The notes under the pieces: generated by a model | The model's input: the letters and a program-made list of their open reading frames with translations, nothing else | Database searches by the model: none | What the model was told of the DNA's origin: nothing | Part shown: in pieces, positions 27,219 to 39,300 of the stretch | Layout of the letters: every line of letters begins with the position of its first letter | Numbering within the stretch: the stretch's first letter is position 1 | DNA from: Micractinium sp. NFX-FRZ | Taxonomy: Eukaryota > Chlorophyta > Trebouxiophyceae > Chlorellales > Chlorellaceae | DNA length: 64,000 bases | NCBI GenBank assembly: GCA_029339195.1 | Contig: JAPTJF010000052.1 | Location: 62,001-126,000, forward strand | Direction: 5' to 3' | Program-made: the position numbers and the translations under genes

Positions 27219-28874
27219 GCCCGGAAGCGAGCCTGCCCAGGCCCCTGCCCTGGTGCAGGCTTGAGCCGCTAGGCCTGGCGGGAGGACAGCTTCCCCGCCT
27301 CCTGTGGCCCCAATAAGGCGTGCACACGCCCTTGGCTGCCAGGAGTGGCTGGCCAGGCGGTTGCTGGTGCATATGGCTCATGCGCCGCCTCTGCGCCCAG
27401 CACAGTGTGTTGCAGCGGGAGGGGGGCGTTTTGCGTCAAGCCTTCTGGCCCCCAGGTGTGAGTGAGTGAGCCCAGCAGCCTGCAGGCCCAGCCCCGGCCT
27501 CAGCCACCCAAGCCAGGAGATGATTAGACCCCAGTCAGGCAGGCATGCAACCAGCCGTCCTTGACCGCCGAAAGGCAGGCAGGAGCACTAGCTACTGCCC
27601 TTCCCTCCGGGTGCTCGCTAGACGCCATGCTTGGTCTACACCACAGCACACCACAGCACACCTGGCAGAGCTGGGCGCCCCAGTTTTGAACCGTCCCCGC
27701 TATCCTTACCCCAACGCACCCTCCATCGCCCCACCCTGCACGCACCTCATCCACCGCTGCCGCTGCGCTGCGCAGGCCGTTGCTCCTGCTTTTGTTGTGC
27801 CGTTGACTCCCTTGCCTATTCCAAGCCAAGCCAAGCCTGAGAGAGCACGCTGCATTGCAGCAGCAACCCGTCCCCCCCCTTGATGTACTGCCCCCTTTCA
27901 ACCTGATTGGAGCCTGATTTCACACGCACATCACCCCGCCTGGCCCAGCTCCTCCCGCCAACAACCCTGCACGCTCCGATGCCCTCCCTTGCTCACTCAC
28001 CACTACGCCCAACCAACTCTGTCCACCCCTTCAAGCTTGGCACGTCCTCTCCCCTGCTAACGTGCCGCTCTCAGCCGCCCCCCCCCTGTCACACTCTGTT
28101 GAATTTGAGCCGATACGTAGCAACCTAGCTTTACACTCTCAGGGTCGATTGCAGCCGTGCAGGGCTGGCGGTGCCAAAGGCCCGCTGCGCTTTTGTTTGC
28201 TGACGGCTGTCGTGAACAGAAGGCCAGAAAATCGATGAGGAGAGCAGTGCAGGGGCCGGCAGCAGGCGTGGTGGTGCGGCAAGAAGAGAGGTGAACGAAT
28301 TGGAGGCATGGGGGGCAGGGCATGCAATGCGCGCCGGGGGGCTGCGGCGGTCTTGGAGTAAAGGTTAGGATTTGGGGGTAGAGGTAAGGGGATGGCGGCT
28401 CTCTGCATCGGGGCGGGACGGCACATGGGATCCACAACGCTGCCGACAGCAGCGCTTGCTGCGCCAGCTTGCGGGTTATTGTGAGTTGCCAAGCGCGGGC
28501 CAAGCATGCATTGTGCAGCATGCTGTGCTTGCTGCCTTGCACTCGAACGGGGGGAGGGGGGCGCTAGTACAGGAGCAGATTTGGGACAGCGGGAGCGGGG
28601 GTGTGTGACGGGTGGGGCAGTTGAGGGATCAAGAGGGGAGCAGTTGAAGGGGCGGGCGTGGCGGAACGGGGAGCAGGGACAGAGTAGGAGACCGCAAGAG
28701 GAGCGACGAGCGGCGGGGGTCGGTGGCTGAGGGCGGCATGCAACTCTGCCCTGCGTGATTGAGCTCTTCCCTCTTCGTCATCCCACATCAGCAGCAATCA
28801 TTATTACTGATGGGGAGTCCACGGGCCTGGCAGGCATGGCAGGTGCTGACGTGGCAGTGCTGCCACGTGGCTCC
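27219..28874. other. Convergent 3' flanks of KCS and chitosanase
   Basis: No gene was found in this 1.65-kb stretch between two converging genes. Short open frames show no conservation. A minus-strand TGTAA at 28135-28131 could end a long chitosanase 3' UTR, but it is 740 bases from the stop. Confidence 0.4.
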
Positions 28875-31800
28875 TCACGCGATGAGCAGCAGCTGGCGGT
28901 CGGGCTGCGGCTTCTCGTACACGATGAAGGTGCCTGAGAGGCAGGGGAGGGGCAGGGGGGGCGGGGGCTGTGGGCGGCGCGGCCAAGCTGGATTGGCCGC
29001 TGTGCTGCAGGCAAGGCAGGCAGTGCCCACCGCACCGACCGTCCCCACTGCGTGCCGCCCCTCTGCTTCCCAACCTAACGGAGCACCTAGAACATGGCCA
29101 CCGTCAACTAGCACCTCTCCCTGTTCACCTCCGCACGCTGTTACACCTCCCCACCAAGAAGCCGCCCCCCACCCCACATCCCCACGCTCCCTCTCTCTCC
29201 CCACCCCCTGCCTCCCCTCTTGCCCCGCCCACCCACCCACCGTAGTATGCATCCAGGATCTGCCACACTGGCTGCCCATTTGCGTCCGTCTCGGGCCTCC
29301 TCTGGAGGTCGATGTAGATCGGGCCGTCCAGATTCAAGTTGCCTGGAGACAAGAGAGAGAAGAGCGGGGCGAAGAGGGAACGAGGTGAGGTCAGGGATGG
29401 GAGGGGAGCAGAGGTGTGTGTGCCCATTGGTGTCCGTGTGTGTCTGGGTGGTGCTATGTAGTGCCCCGCACCCCCACCCCCGTGCCCCTCCCACCCCCGT
29501 TGTGCCCCCTGCCCATTCATTCATTCATTCAATTTCAGCGCTGCAGCAACACAAAAGTGCGCCGCAGATGCGTGCCTCCCCGCCCCCCCCCCCCCACCAC
29601 CGGGCCCCTGTTATGCCCCCGCCCCCCCACTCACGCAGCTCCAGCAGGCGCTGGTACATGGTGACACGGCGCACTGAGATGGCCGAGGTGCGGTCCCACC
29701 CCATGAGCAGGTCGTAGCGCGCCTTGAGGAAGGCGGCCAGCCACCTGACCTCGTCCACACCCGTCTTGGGGGTGCCCCCCGCCGCCTTCTCGGCCGCCAT
29801 GAAGATGTAGTCCACCGAAAACCTCTCGCCCAGGCCCTGGCCGTGCTGCATTTCAAGGGGGAAAGGGGGAGGAGGGGGGGCCCTGATGGTGAGCAAGTGA
29901 AGCAGGCGGTGCTGCAGGGTAGGGTGCTGGACTGGATATCAGCCGAACAGAGGCAGCCATAGGTTGACCGGGGTGCCTCAGCCCGGCACAGCACCACTCA
30001 CACAGCAGCAACACCAGGCAGCAGCCCGGGGCGATCTTAATCAAACCAGAAGCGGCCATTGTTTGTTGACCAGCGGCATTGTGCAGCTCCGATTTATGAG
30101 CGCGTGCACACATCGCAGCAGAGCAGCAACCCGCTGGCTCGACAATCGGGCAGCACGCAAAGGGGCAGCCCGTCAGGTGGCACCAGCTCACTCGGCCAGC
30201 ACACCAGCCCGCGCTCCACGCACCAGCAAAGCAAGCGATTACCCAAGGCAACTGGTCAAAATCAACTGAGTCAGCAAGCGGCGGGAAAGTGAGCCAGGAG
30301 GCACCCAGGAGGCACCCAGGAGGCACCCAGGAGGCAACCAGGAGGCACCCAGGAGGCAGGAGACCAGAGCTGGGTGCCTCACATTGACCAGCGCGTCGTG
30401 CAGCTGCGCCTTTGTGAGGGCGTGCTGGCACTGGATGAGCTTGCACCACTCCATGGCTGGCACGTTGTACTCAATATCGCACACCTTCCACTGGGCGTTG
30501 ATGAAGTCTGCGGGCAAAGGAGGCGCGGCGAGCAGGGGAGGAGCAGGGAGGAAGCTGTCGACACTGTCCCAATCGCAGACCCAGTCTTGAGTGCGTCGAG
30601 GAGCCTACAGGCAGGCCGGGGCAGACAGGGGCAGGCCGGGGCAGGCAGGCACGCAGCACAGGCAGGGGCAGCGCAGAGTGGGAGGGACCGTGCTGGCAGG
30701 GGCTGGGCAGGTGGCTAGCCAGGCAGCAGGCAGCTGTTGGGGCACTCAAAGGAGGGCGAAGAGTATAAGGCAGAGTGGGCATGAGCCACTCTTTCAAGCA
30801 GCGTCAGGCAGGTGCCAGCAGGGCGCCAGCCGTGTGCCGCTGTTTCCCACACATCGCTCGACAAGCCTGAGCTCCTCTTCCTCTCCCCCTGCCCCAATCT
30901 TCCCACGCTTGGCGCCTCACCCTGGTCTTTTGCCAGCTTGGCCACCTCGGCCTCGAAGCCGTTGAGCCCCGTGAACACGTCCCCCCTCATCTTCACTCGC
31001 TCCAGGGCGGGCAGGAAGCGGGCCAGCGGGTTGTTGGGCTTCACCGTGGTCAACTCCTCCACCACCTGCAGGCAGACATGTTAGGACAGGGTGACGAAGT
31101 GGGCACGCGCGCGCGTTGTCGGGCTTGACCCTTTGTGAACTGCTGCAGCACCTGCAGGCAGACAACATGCCAGCACAGAGATTGCATGTCACACATGGAG
31201 TGGGAGCGGGCAGTGGGTGGTTGGCCTGACATGTGCAAGCTCCTGTGGTCCTCGACGCTCTGCAAAGCGAGGAGAGCGGATGTGCGGGGGTGCATGGGCA
31301 GCGAAAAGTGAAGGGGCGTAGGATGCTGCACCCCAGTGGAAGGGCGGGGCGGCGACGGGGAGTGGTGGCATGGGCCTGGGTGAGGCGTGCTGTTTGAAAG
31401 CTGTGCAGCCGCACTTGGGTTGGAGGGGGAGCAGAGAGTAGCCCTAGCCCTTGCTGTCTGTCGGCGCTCGCCCACCTGGCACCAGCCCCTGCCCTGCATG
31501 TGTGCTTGACTCACTCACTCACCATCAAACCATCCGCTGTCCCAGTGGTGAATCCGCAGAAGCCATAAGTGATGCCTGCAAGGGTGACAGGGCACATCGG
31601 GTGGGGGTGGGTTGGAGGGAGCCAGGGCGCGAGCTGGCGTGGGAGGGAGGGCAGCGGGCACCCCCCAGGATCCCCACTTTACGGGTTCTGCCTCCCTGGC
31701 CCTCGTGGCCCGTCTACCCTTGCTGGCCACTCCTCCTCTACTTCCGCTCTGCCCCCATTGCGCACCTCGGGCATCCCCCAGCCTCTCAGCATACCCATAC

Positions 31801-33335
31801 TGGAGCTCCGTCTGCAGGGGGCAAGCCAACAGGGCAGGCAGGGGATAGCGGGGTTTGCACGCGTGGTGCCTCCCGGCTGCTGAACTCCCCAGGATGTTTG
31901 TTGGCTTTCATGCACGAACCGCGCCATTGGCGCTCAGGCACAACAACACAAGCACGCCAGTGGACTGCTAACCAGCAGGTCCCCCGTGTGCGAGGCCACC
32001 ACGCGCACATGAACCGAACTGTGGGACCCGCCGCCACCATCCGCCCCACTTGCGCCCCCCACCGCCCACCTCTGCATTCTCGAAGATGCTGGTCAGCTGG
32101 TACATGCGCCGCTTCTGCTCGTCAGTCATGGGCACAAACACGTACTGCCCCGGCCGGCCCGCCGGCGGTGGCGCCCGCTGCGGCGGCGCGCCCGGGGGCG
32201 CCGGCACGGGCACCACACCGCCGCCTGCCCCCATGACGACGGAAGCCATCCCCAGGCCGGCCTGCCGCGTCCAGCCGGTGGATCGCTTGAAATAGCACAT
32301 ATTGGCGCCGGAAACAAAGGTGAAGGCGGCGCAGCCGGAGATGGCGAAGCAGATGTCGCAGCACTCTTGGATGCTGCCCACCTGGCGCCCGCCCGCCACG
32401 TCACCGCCCTTCAGATCCACGCCCGCCTGGATCAGGCCGCACGTGGTGGCTGCCAGGGCGAGCAGTAGGGCAGGCAGGCAGGGCACAGGGTGTGAAATGG
32501 GTATGGGTCAGCTGGCAGGCAACAGGCTGAGGTCAGGAAACAGTCCGTGTTTGGCGGCATGGGCAGCCCACTGCTTATTGCTACCCAAAACAGGGTGCGC
32601 CAAACATGTGTGCACACTCACGCCACCACCCCACACACCTGGTGGCGGCGGAGGAGGAGGGCGTGGGGGCGGCGGGCCCGGGCGCGGGGGCGGCGGGGAT
32701 CTGACAGGCGGGCGTGGCGCTGGCGGCGGCGACTGCTTGGGCGGTGGTGGCGACGCCACAGGGCTAAGGGGCGGGTTAGGGCCACTGCCTGGGTTGATGT
32801 CGAATGGGTCGTTGGGGTCAGCAGGAGGCAGGGGGCCCGATGGCACAGTCGCTGTTGGGGGGGATGAGGATGCCTTTGGCGGTGGCGGGGAGGCGACGTC
32901 AAAGGGGTTGGGGAGCCTGCCGATTGCTGGCGATGGCGGCGTGAGGGCGGCGCCTTGGCATGCCCCCCTGGCGCAGTTGCCCTGCTTGCAGTAGTGCGTG
33001 CCGGTGCCGCACACTCCCTGCAGTGCAGGGCGGGGGGTGGCGTCCGCTGGCAGCGCTGAGCATGCTGTGCCATGTAGAGGTGGGCACCAGGGAGCAGTGG
33101 CCAAGGAAATCAGGCACTGCCTTGCCCTCTCCCTATGCCCCTGCCGTGTGCCCATGACACGTACCCAGATGGAGCAGCACTGGTCGGCGCTGGGGCAGGC
33201 CTGCTGGCCGTCGTTGCGCCGTGGGAAGCACCAGTCGACTGCCTGGCCCAGCGGCAGCACACACAGGCACAGCAGCAGGCACAGCGCCGGGGCGGTGGTG
33301 GCTGGCAGGCGACAGCGTGTTACAGAGCCAGGCAT
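28875..33335 (-). CDS. Secreted CBM18-PAN-GH46 chitosanase
   Basis: Ten exons give 556 residues: 33335-33165, 33017-32639, 32449-32070, 31811-31766, 31575-31523, 31065-30921, 30507-30383, 29845-29635, 29342-29241 and 28933-28875. After a signal peptide (residues 1-32, LCLLLCLCVLPLGQA) comes a hevein-like chitin-binding domain at about 35-74 (ACPSADQCCSIW then GVCGTGTHYCKQGNC). A Pro/Ser-rich linker (about 80-183) leads to a PAN/apple domain (about 187-240, VGSIQECCDICFAISGCAAF). The GH46 chitosanase domain starts near 295. It has a candidate acid Glu307 (SIFENAE) and a candidate base Asp323 (RLGDARGITYGFCGFTTGTA), followed by NPLARFLPALERV and NLNLDGPIYIDLQ as in bacterial GH46. It should hydrolyse partly deacetylated chitin or glucosamine polymers outside the cell. 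The intron-rich structure shows it is a resident nuclear gene. Confidence 0.9.
30295..30360 (+). repeat. 12-bp minisatellite in a chitosanase intron
   Basis: About five and a half copies of AGGAGGCACCCA follow one another, one with a single-base change (GGCAACCA). The array lies in the intron between exons 7 and 8, close to the exon 7 donor. Confidence 0.8.
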
Positions 33336-34045
33336 GCCTGCAGTTCATACATGAAAGTTTAGCAGGTGGTGGGAGGGACTCCACCCAAGCCAAACCACCC
33401 CCCTCCTTGTTACTCCCGCCGCCAGTCGGGCTGCCAACGGCGGGCACTGTGGGGGGACATGTCGGCGCAAGCGCCGTTGCCCGGCGAAAACGCGATCCAC
33501 AGTGCTCACACCTTGCATACTGCGGGAACCCGCGAGAAATTTGCCCTTCCTGTTGGCAGCAACTATGTAACCGGCAGGGCGCGCGTCCGGGCCGGGCTGG
33601 AGCCAGTGGCGCTCACCTGGTCCGCTTCTACTTCTCATTGCGCTAAATGACGTGCAAAAGGGGCAGCCGGCCCGAAACGCTTGCAGTTTCAACCAACCGC
33701 ACTTAGATGTCGCGGATGCCGGTGGCAAACCGTCGTGGTTGCTGGCCGGGCAGGCGGCGCTCGGGTGGAATGGGTCAGTGATCAGAGCGTTGCCAGGCCA
33801 AGCAGCCCATTTCGCGTCACCGGGGGCCGCGGAGGATGCTGAGCTGGAGGCGCTGGCGCCGCAGCACGCTCGACACCAACTGGCACGGTGTGGTTACAAT
33901 ATCAGAAGTGCGTCAGTGGATCACGTCGGGAGTCAGCAAGTGGAGGGGAGCAGGAAGTTGGGGGAGCAAAGCAAGGAGGAGAAGCAAGCAAGCAAACAGT
34001 ACAGCCAGAGCCAACCGAGCAAACGTCGTGTGCTCTCGAGGGCCG
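33336..34045. other. Spacer between chitosanase 5' end and Rpb7 3' end
   Basis: This should contain the chitosanase promoter and the Rpb7 3' UTR. No coding segment is supported. Confidence 0.45.
33894..33898 (-). terminator. TGTAA polyadenylation motif, Rpb7 gene
   Basis: The plus strand reads TTACA. The minus-strand TGTAA is about 150 bases past the Rpb7 stop (34048-34046). Confidence 0.5.
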
Positions 34046-35572
34046 CTACAATGGCGCCGAAATGACGCCCAAGTAGTCCTCCTTGATCGAACCCACCGCA
34101 AACTGGAGGCAGGAAGGCGCAGGAGGCGGAGAGCGGGCAGGCAGTGGGAGGAGGCAGGCGTCAAGCTGGAACTGGGGCGAGCGAGGCAGGTGCGCGCTAC
34201 GGTACAGCGCGTCGGTTGGCTGGCGGTTCGACTGCACCCGGCTGCGAGGCAGCCCCCAGAAGGTGCAGTGGCCGCCTGGTCGCAGCCCCATACATAACCG
34301 AAATGGGGATTGAGCACACCAAGAGCCGGCACTCTGCCAGCCAGCTAGGCAGCCAGCCAGTCAAACGGTCATGCCACCCCACGGTACCCATACCCCTGAT
34401 CAACTCGCACCTCAGCCCCCACCCCCACTCACAATGTCGCTCGCGTCCACTCGCGTGCCCACGATGCGTAGCCGCACCTCGCTGCCCGGCAGTATCTTCT
34501 GCTCCCCATCCGTCGTCTGGTAGCACGGCTCGTGCGCTGTGTTGAACTCAAAGAGTTCGGGGATGAGGTGGTTGGACACAAACACCTGCAGGGGGCCCGC
34601 CTCGGCAAAGAAGCCCATCTGCGGGGAGTGAGCAGCAGGAGAGGGGAGGCGAGGGGAGAGGGACTAAGGGGTGAGGTGGTTGGCCACAACGCACCTGCAG
34701 AGGGCGCGCCACACGGCAAAAGTCGTGCCCAGATGGCACCCACACACAGGCTCTCCAGCCAGCATTGGCGGCGAGGCAGGCCTGCCCTGCTGCCCCCACA
34801 ACCCCACCAACTCGTCTCTCGTGCCCAGTGCCGCCCAGCTAATCTGCCCCAGCCGCTAGCTCTGCCCTGCCAACTCCGCCCCACCCCCCTGCCCGCCACA
34901 ACCCCGCGCCCTCGCCTCCTGGTCCACCGTGTCCGCCTCCAGCTCCTCTGCCTGCCCGCCGTGCCCGCCCTGCCGGCACCCCGTCCACCCCCCTGCCCAC
35001 CTTGTTCACCGAGGTCACCACCACATCCATGACCTGCCCCTTGAAGGGCTTGAAGCAGATGCAGTTGTACTTCAAGTTGAAGACAGCGGAACCGCTGCCC
35101 TCTCGCAGCAGCCCCCGCCCCGTGTCGGTGATGCCCAGCACACCCAGGATGAAGCCGTACTGCCCATTGCACGTCCCCTCCACCTGCACAGGTGGCACGG
35201 GGCAGCGGCACAAGGGCAGGTGGGTGGTGTGTAGGGCGCGCGTGTGTGCAGCAAGGGGCGGCGGCAAGCGGCAAGAGGCAGCTGAGTGCGCTGGAAGGGG
35301 TGATGGCACAGCCGGCAGCGGCGACAGGCGGGAGGAGAGCTGCTGGGAAGCCAGGAAACAAAACCGCCCTCTTGCTCGACCCTGGCCGCCTGCATCCTCC
35401 AGGCCCAGTCAGGCGCTGCATGAGCGGCAAGCAAAGGGGGAGAGCGCAGTGCGGCACAGCCATGCCCGCGCACCTCCTGCCGCAGCCGCCGCTCAATCTC
35501 CTCGCGCAGGCGCGGCCCGAAGAAGCGTGGGTGCACCTCTAGCTCCTTGGTCAACTCCTTCATGTAAAACAT
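34046..35572 (-). CDS. RPB7: RNA polymerase II subunit Rpb7
   Basis: Four exons, 35572-35474, 35183-35001, 34618-34433 and 34102-34046, give 174 residues, close to the usual 170-177. The N-terminal tip domain (MFYMKELTKELEVHPRFFGP) is followed by VEGTCNGQYGFILGVLGITD. The S1/OB-type second half contains CFKPFKGQVMDVVVTSVNKM, FFAEAGPLQVFVSNHLIP, SEVRLRIVGTRVDASDI and the C-terminal SIKEDYLGVISAPL. These segments follow eukaryotic Rpb7 along its whole length, so Rpb7 is preferred over the Pol I, III, IV or V paralogues. It forms a stalk with Rpb4 on RNA polymerase II and contacts nascent RNA. The gene is head-to-head with the PPR-SMR gene, 575 bases apart. Confidence 0.95.
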
Positions 35573-36147
35573 GGCGGCTGCCTGCTGCCGCCGCTTCCGG
35601 CGCAGGCGCTGCTCACCCGTGGGCCACCTCCCTGCTGCGCACCGTGGAGCTGCAGGCAGGCGGCGGCGGCAGCGGCAGGCGGCAGAGCGGGCAGTCAGAG
35701 CGCTTCACGGGGCCCCAGGACTAGTCTCGCTGCAACAGTTGCGTCCTTTGATTATCCGTGTCATGGCTGCGCCTCTGAGGCACTGCAAGCGCCAGGCAGC
35801 TGGGGCGGTCGTGCTGTGCGTCCGCGATGCTCACTTGGCCGGCGGCTGCTTCCTCAGCACATTCGGTTCTGCCAAGAACACGATGGGCAGCGCGTGGAGA
35901 CGAAAGCTGGGTGATCAAAAGATGGTGAGGCCACTTCGCGGCCTTTCAGAGCCCTTGTTGCCAGGTTCCGTGAGTAAGATGTGATGTAATTACGATGCGA
36001 AGTGAAAAGCAGCAAGAAGGCTTTCGCTCTCGCAAGCACACCTGGCAGCGACCTTGCAATTAAAAGGAGCCCAAATCGGCTGCATTCTCTCAATTCAGGG
36101 TTGCAGCGGTGTTCAAAGCTCCATCGGGCGTGCAGATCTCACTCAGA
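35573..36147. promoter_or_regulatory. Divergent promoter region of Rpb7 and PPR-SMR genes
   Basis: 575 bases separate two outward-facing start codons, so both promoters and 5' UTRs must lie here. The part near 35960-36070 is notably AT-richer than its surroundings. No TATA box or known motif is assigned. Confidence 0.45.
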
Positions 36148-36338
36148 ATGTTGCGGCAGCGAGGGGCCGAGCTGCAGCTCCGAGCGCTGTGCGGGCAGCT
36201 GCAAGACGCACTAATATGCATCGGAGCAGCATCCCAAAAGCTGCAGCATCCTGCTTCAGGGTTGCCACCGCTGTCGCCTGCAGCGGCGGCAGCGGCGGCG
36301 GCTGGCAGCGCCCCGCTCTGGTTGCCACCGGGGCTGCG

Positions 36339-36375
<37 letters not shown>

Positions 36376-39300
36376 GCGGCCAGCCAGCTGTCGTCCAGCT
36401 CGCTACGGTCTTTAGCGTGCTCGCGACAGTCCCACCGCTCTTTTGCAGCTAGGGCAGATGCGTCAGATGCAGCCACTCGGGCAGACAGCGTCGCACCCTC
36501 GCCGCCCCCACCAGTGGCGCCGCCCAGCAGCTGGGGCAGCAGCAGGCACAACAGCAGGAGCAGCAGCAGCAGCAGGCACGACAGCAGCGCCAGCAGGCGC
36601 AGCAGCCGTAGCAGGCCCAGCGGCTCTCTGTCCACAGTAATGGCCAGCCGGCGGGGCGGCTTTCAGCTAGGGGAAGAGTCCCGGAGCAGCGATGCCCTGC
36701 AGCCGCCAGCGGTGTCTCCCGAGGACGCTGCTCTGTTGGCGACAGTGACCGGTGGGTGCCTGCGCCGCTGGCGGGTCTCCCTGCCCTGTGGCCCCTGCCC
36801 TGTGGACCCTGCCGTGCCTCTGCCTTGGTTCCCAGCTCTCAGCTGCTACTTGGCTTCAATCCACAGTCTGGCCGACCGACCGGCCTGCTATGGATGCCCC
36901 CACCCTTCACCCCCGTTGCCTGACCTCCCCGTACCCTGCTGCAGGCAAGAAGGAGCGGCTGCTGGCGCTGCTGCGGGAGCAGCGGCGCACGCAGCTCTTC
37001 AACGCAGCGCTGCTCTTGGTGCATGAAAGCCAGGTGGAGGGTGTGCTGGAAGCGCTGCTGCAGTGTGCAGCAGCCAGCAACGGCGGCGGCAGCAGCGGCA
37101 GCAGCGGTAGCCGCCAGGGAGAGCAGGATAGCGAACACATCGACGGCAGTGCCGCCAGCAGCAGCAGCAGCAGCAGCACCAGCAGCGGCGTCAGCCCGGC
37201 GGTCGGCGACGCCGGCTGCCGCCCCAACCACCGCACTGTGCGGGCGCTGCTGCACCGCCTGTCCCGCGCCAGCAGCGAGGACCTGCGCCTCTCGGTTGAC
37301 CGCTGCATGCGGCGGCTGCTGGGTGCAGGGCTGCCCCCCACCTACCAGGCCTTCCTGCCCTGGGCAACCCTGCACTCGAGGCGGGGCAGCATCTCGGGTG
37401 TTCGCCACGTCATGGAGCAGGTGGAGGCGCACTGCGGCGGCCCCGCTGGCGTCACCCCGCACTACTGGGTGCAGCTGATCAGGGTGCGTGGGTGGGGTGG
37501 GCGGGCGGGCAGGCGGGCGAGCCAGTGCTGGGTGGGGCGGGCGGGTGTGGAACACTTGCATTTGGAGGCGTGCTGAGGCGCAGGCCTGGTGTGTTGCTGG
37601 GATGCTGCCCAGTCCTGTGCCCCGGGCCTGCAGCAGGCAGCCGTGGCACTGTGCTGGCCTGGAGTCTGGGCCACCAGTCGGCATGTGTCCTGCAGCAGGC
37701 CCGTTCCGCAGCCGTGGCGCGGCGCAAGGACAGCACCGGTGGGATGTGAGGATGCCGTGCCAGTGGCCCCACCCGTTGCTCCCCTCCCCCTTGCAGGCAC
37801 ACAGCACAAGCGGGCTGCAAACAGGTGCAGCCGCCAGGGCGCTTGGAGCATGCGCGTGCCTGCTGATTTCTATCGCCAACCTCCCCTTCCCCCTGTCCCC
37901 ACCACCACCATCTGCACCCCCTGCAGGCCTACAGCACGAGCGGGCGGTGGCAGGAGGCGGGCGCGCTGCTGCAGGAGATGCGGCAGCGGGGGGTGGCCCC
38001 CACAGACCACGTCTACCGGGCGCTCATCTACAACTTTGGGCGGTATCACCGGGGAGGTGCGTGGCGTGGCGGGATGTCAATGCAGGTGGTGTGGTGGTGT
38101 GGAAGCTTGGCGGCGGGCGGGTGGTGGAGGCTGATCCCTGGCAAATGATGTGCACTTGTGGGTGCGGCGCAGGCGATGCAAGCACCTGGCATGCATGCAT
38201 GCAGGCAGGCAGACGGGTGCTAACAGCGGGAGCTATCATGCACGTGCCGCCTGCCCGCCCGCCCAACCCTCTGTCAATGACACCCCCTGCCCGCTTGGCT
38301 GTCCCCTCCCCTGCCCCCCGCCCCCCTGCAGACCTGTCGGCGGCTGTGTTTGAAGACATGCGTGCCTCCGGGGTGACCCCATCGCTGGCCACTTGGAGCG
38401 CGCTGCTCAACGCGTACGCCGACTCGCGGCAGCCCGCGCGGGCGGTGGCGGCACTGCAGGAGATGCGGAAGGAGGGGGTGACGCCGTCGCTCGAGGTGGG
38501 GCATGCGGCAGGGCAGGGGCTGGGCTGGAGCAGGGCTCTTGGCTGCTTCTTTTTTGCTGCTCTTGGTGTTGCAGGCTAGCTGGGGAGGTCCGAGGGCGGT
38601 GCAGGGCAATGGGCGCGGTACAAGGATTGGGCCAAATGGGCGCCACACCCTCGCTGCATGGGGGTGTGTGGTGGGCCGCTGCCAATGTGCCTGCTGGCTT
38701 GGGCCTGGGCGGGTGGGAGGCAGCTTTGCACGCTCGCTGTGGAGGGCAAGTTGCGGGGCAGGGGGTAGCGCAATTGCCGCAAGAAGCGCGCCAGCCTGCG
38801 CTGCGCCGCCTGCTGTAGCCAGGGTAGTTGGCGGCACAGGCCAGTGCATGGCGCACCAAGTGTACTGCTCGCACCACATCACCCAATCGACTGCCTCTGG
38901 AACAAACGGTCACTTGTGCCTCCTATTACTTCAACCCCAGGTGTGGGGCGCTCTCACCAAGGCGTTTGCCCGCAGCGGCGACTGGCGGCGGGCGGTGGAT
39001 GTCGTGGAGACGATGCAGGCGGAGGGGTCAGCACCCAACGAGCAGGTGAGGTGGCTAGCTGTTGCAGCGGCGGCCGCCGTCTGTGCAGCCGCAGATGGCA
39101 CAGCAAGCAAGACACAGCAGGCCAGACGAGGAGCAACACACATGGGATGCTGCCCACCGCTTGCATGCTTGCCAACCACCGCCACCTGTGCTCATGCTGA
39201 CCTCCTTGCGTCCGCACTTTGCTTGCTTACTTGCTTTCAGTGCCAGCTGGACTCCTGCCTACCTCCTGCCTCCGCACCGCTGCCTGCCCACCTGCAGATC

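Noticed and set aside
30295..30360. CRISPR-like appearance of regular repeats
   Set aside because: The units are directly tandem with no unique spacers and sit in a eukaryotic intron. This is a minisatellite.
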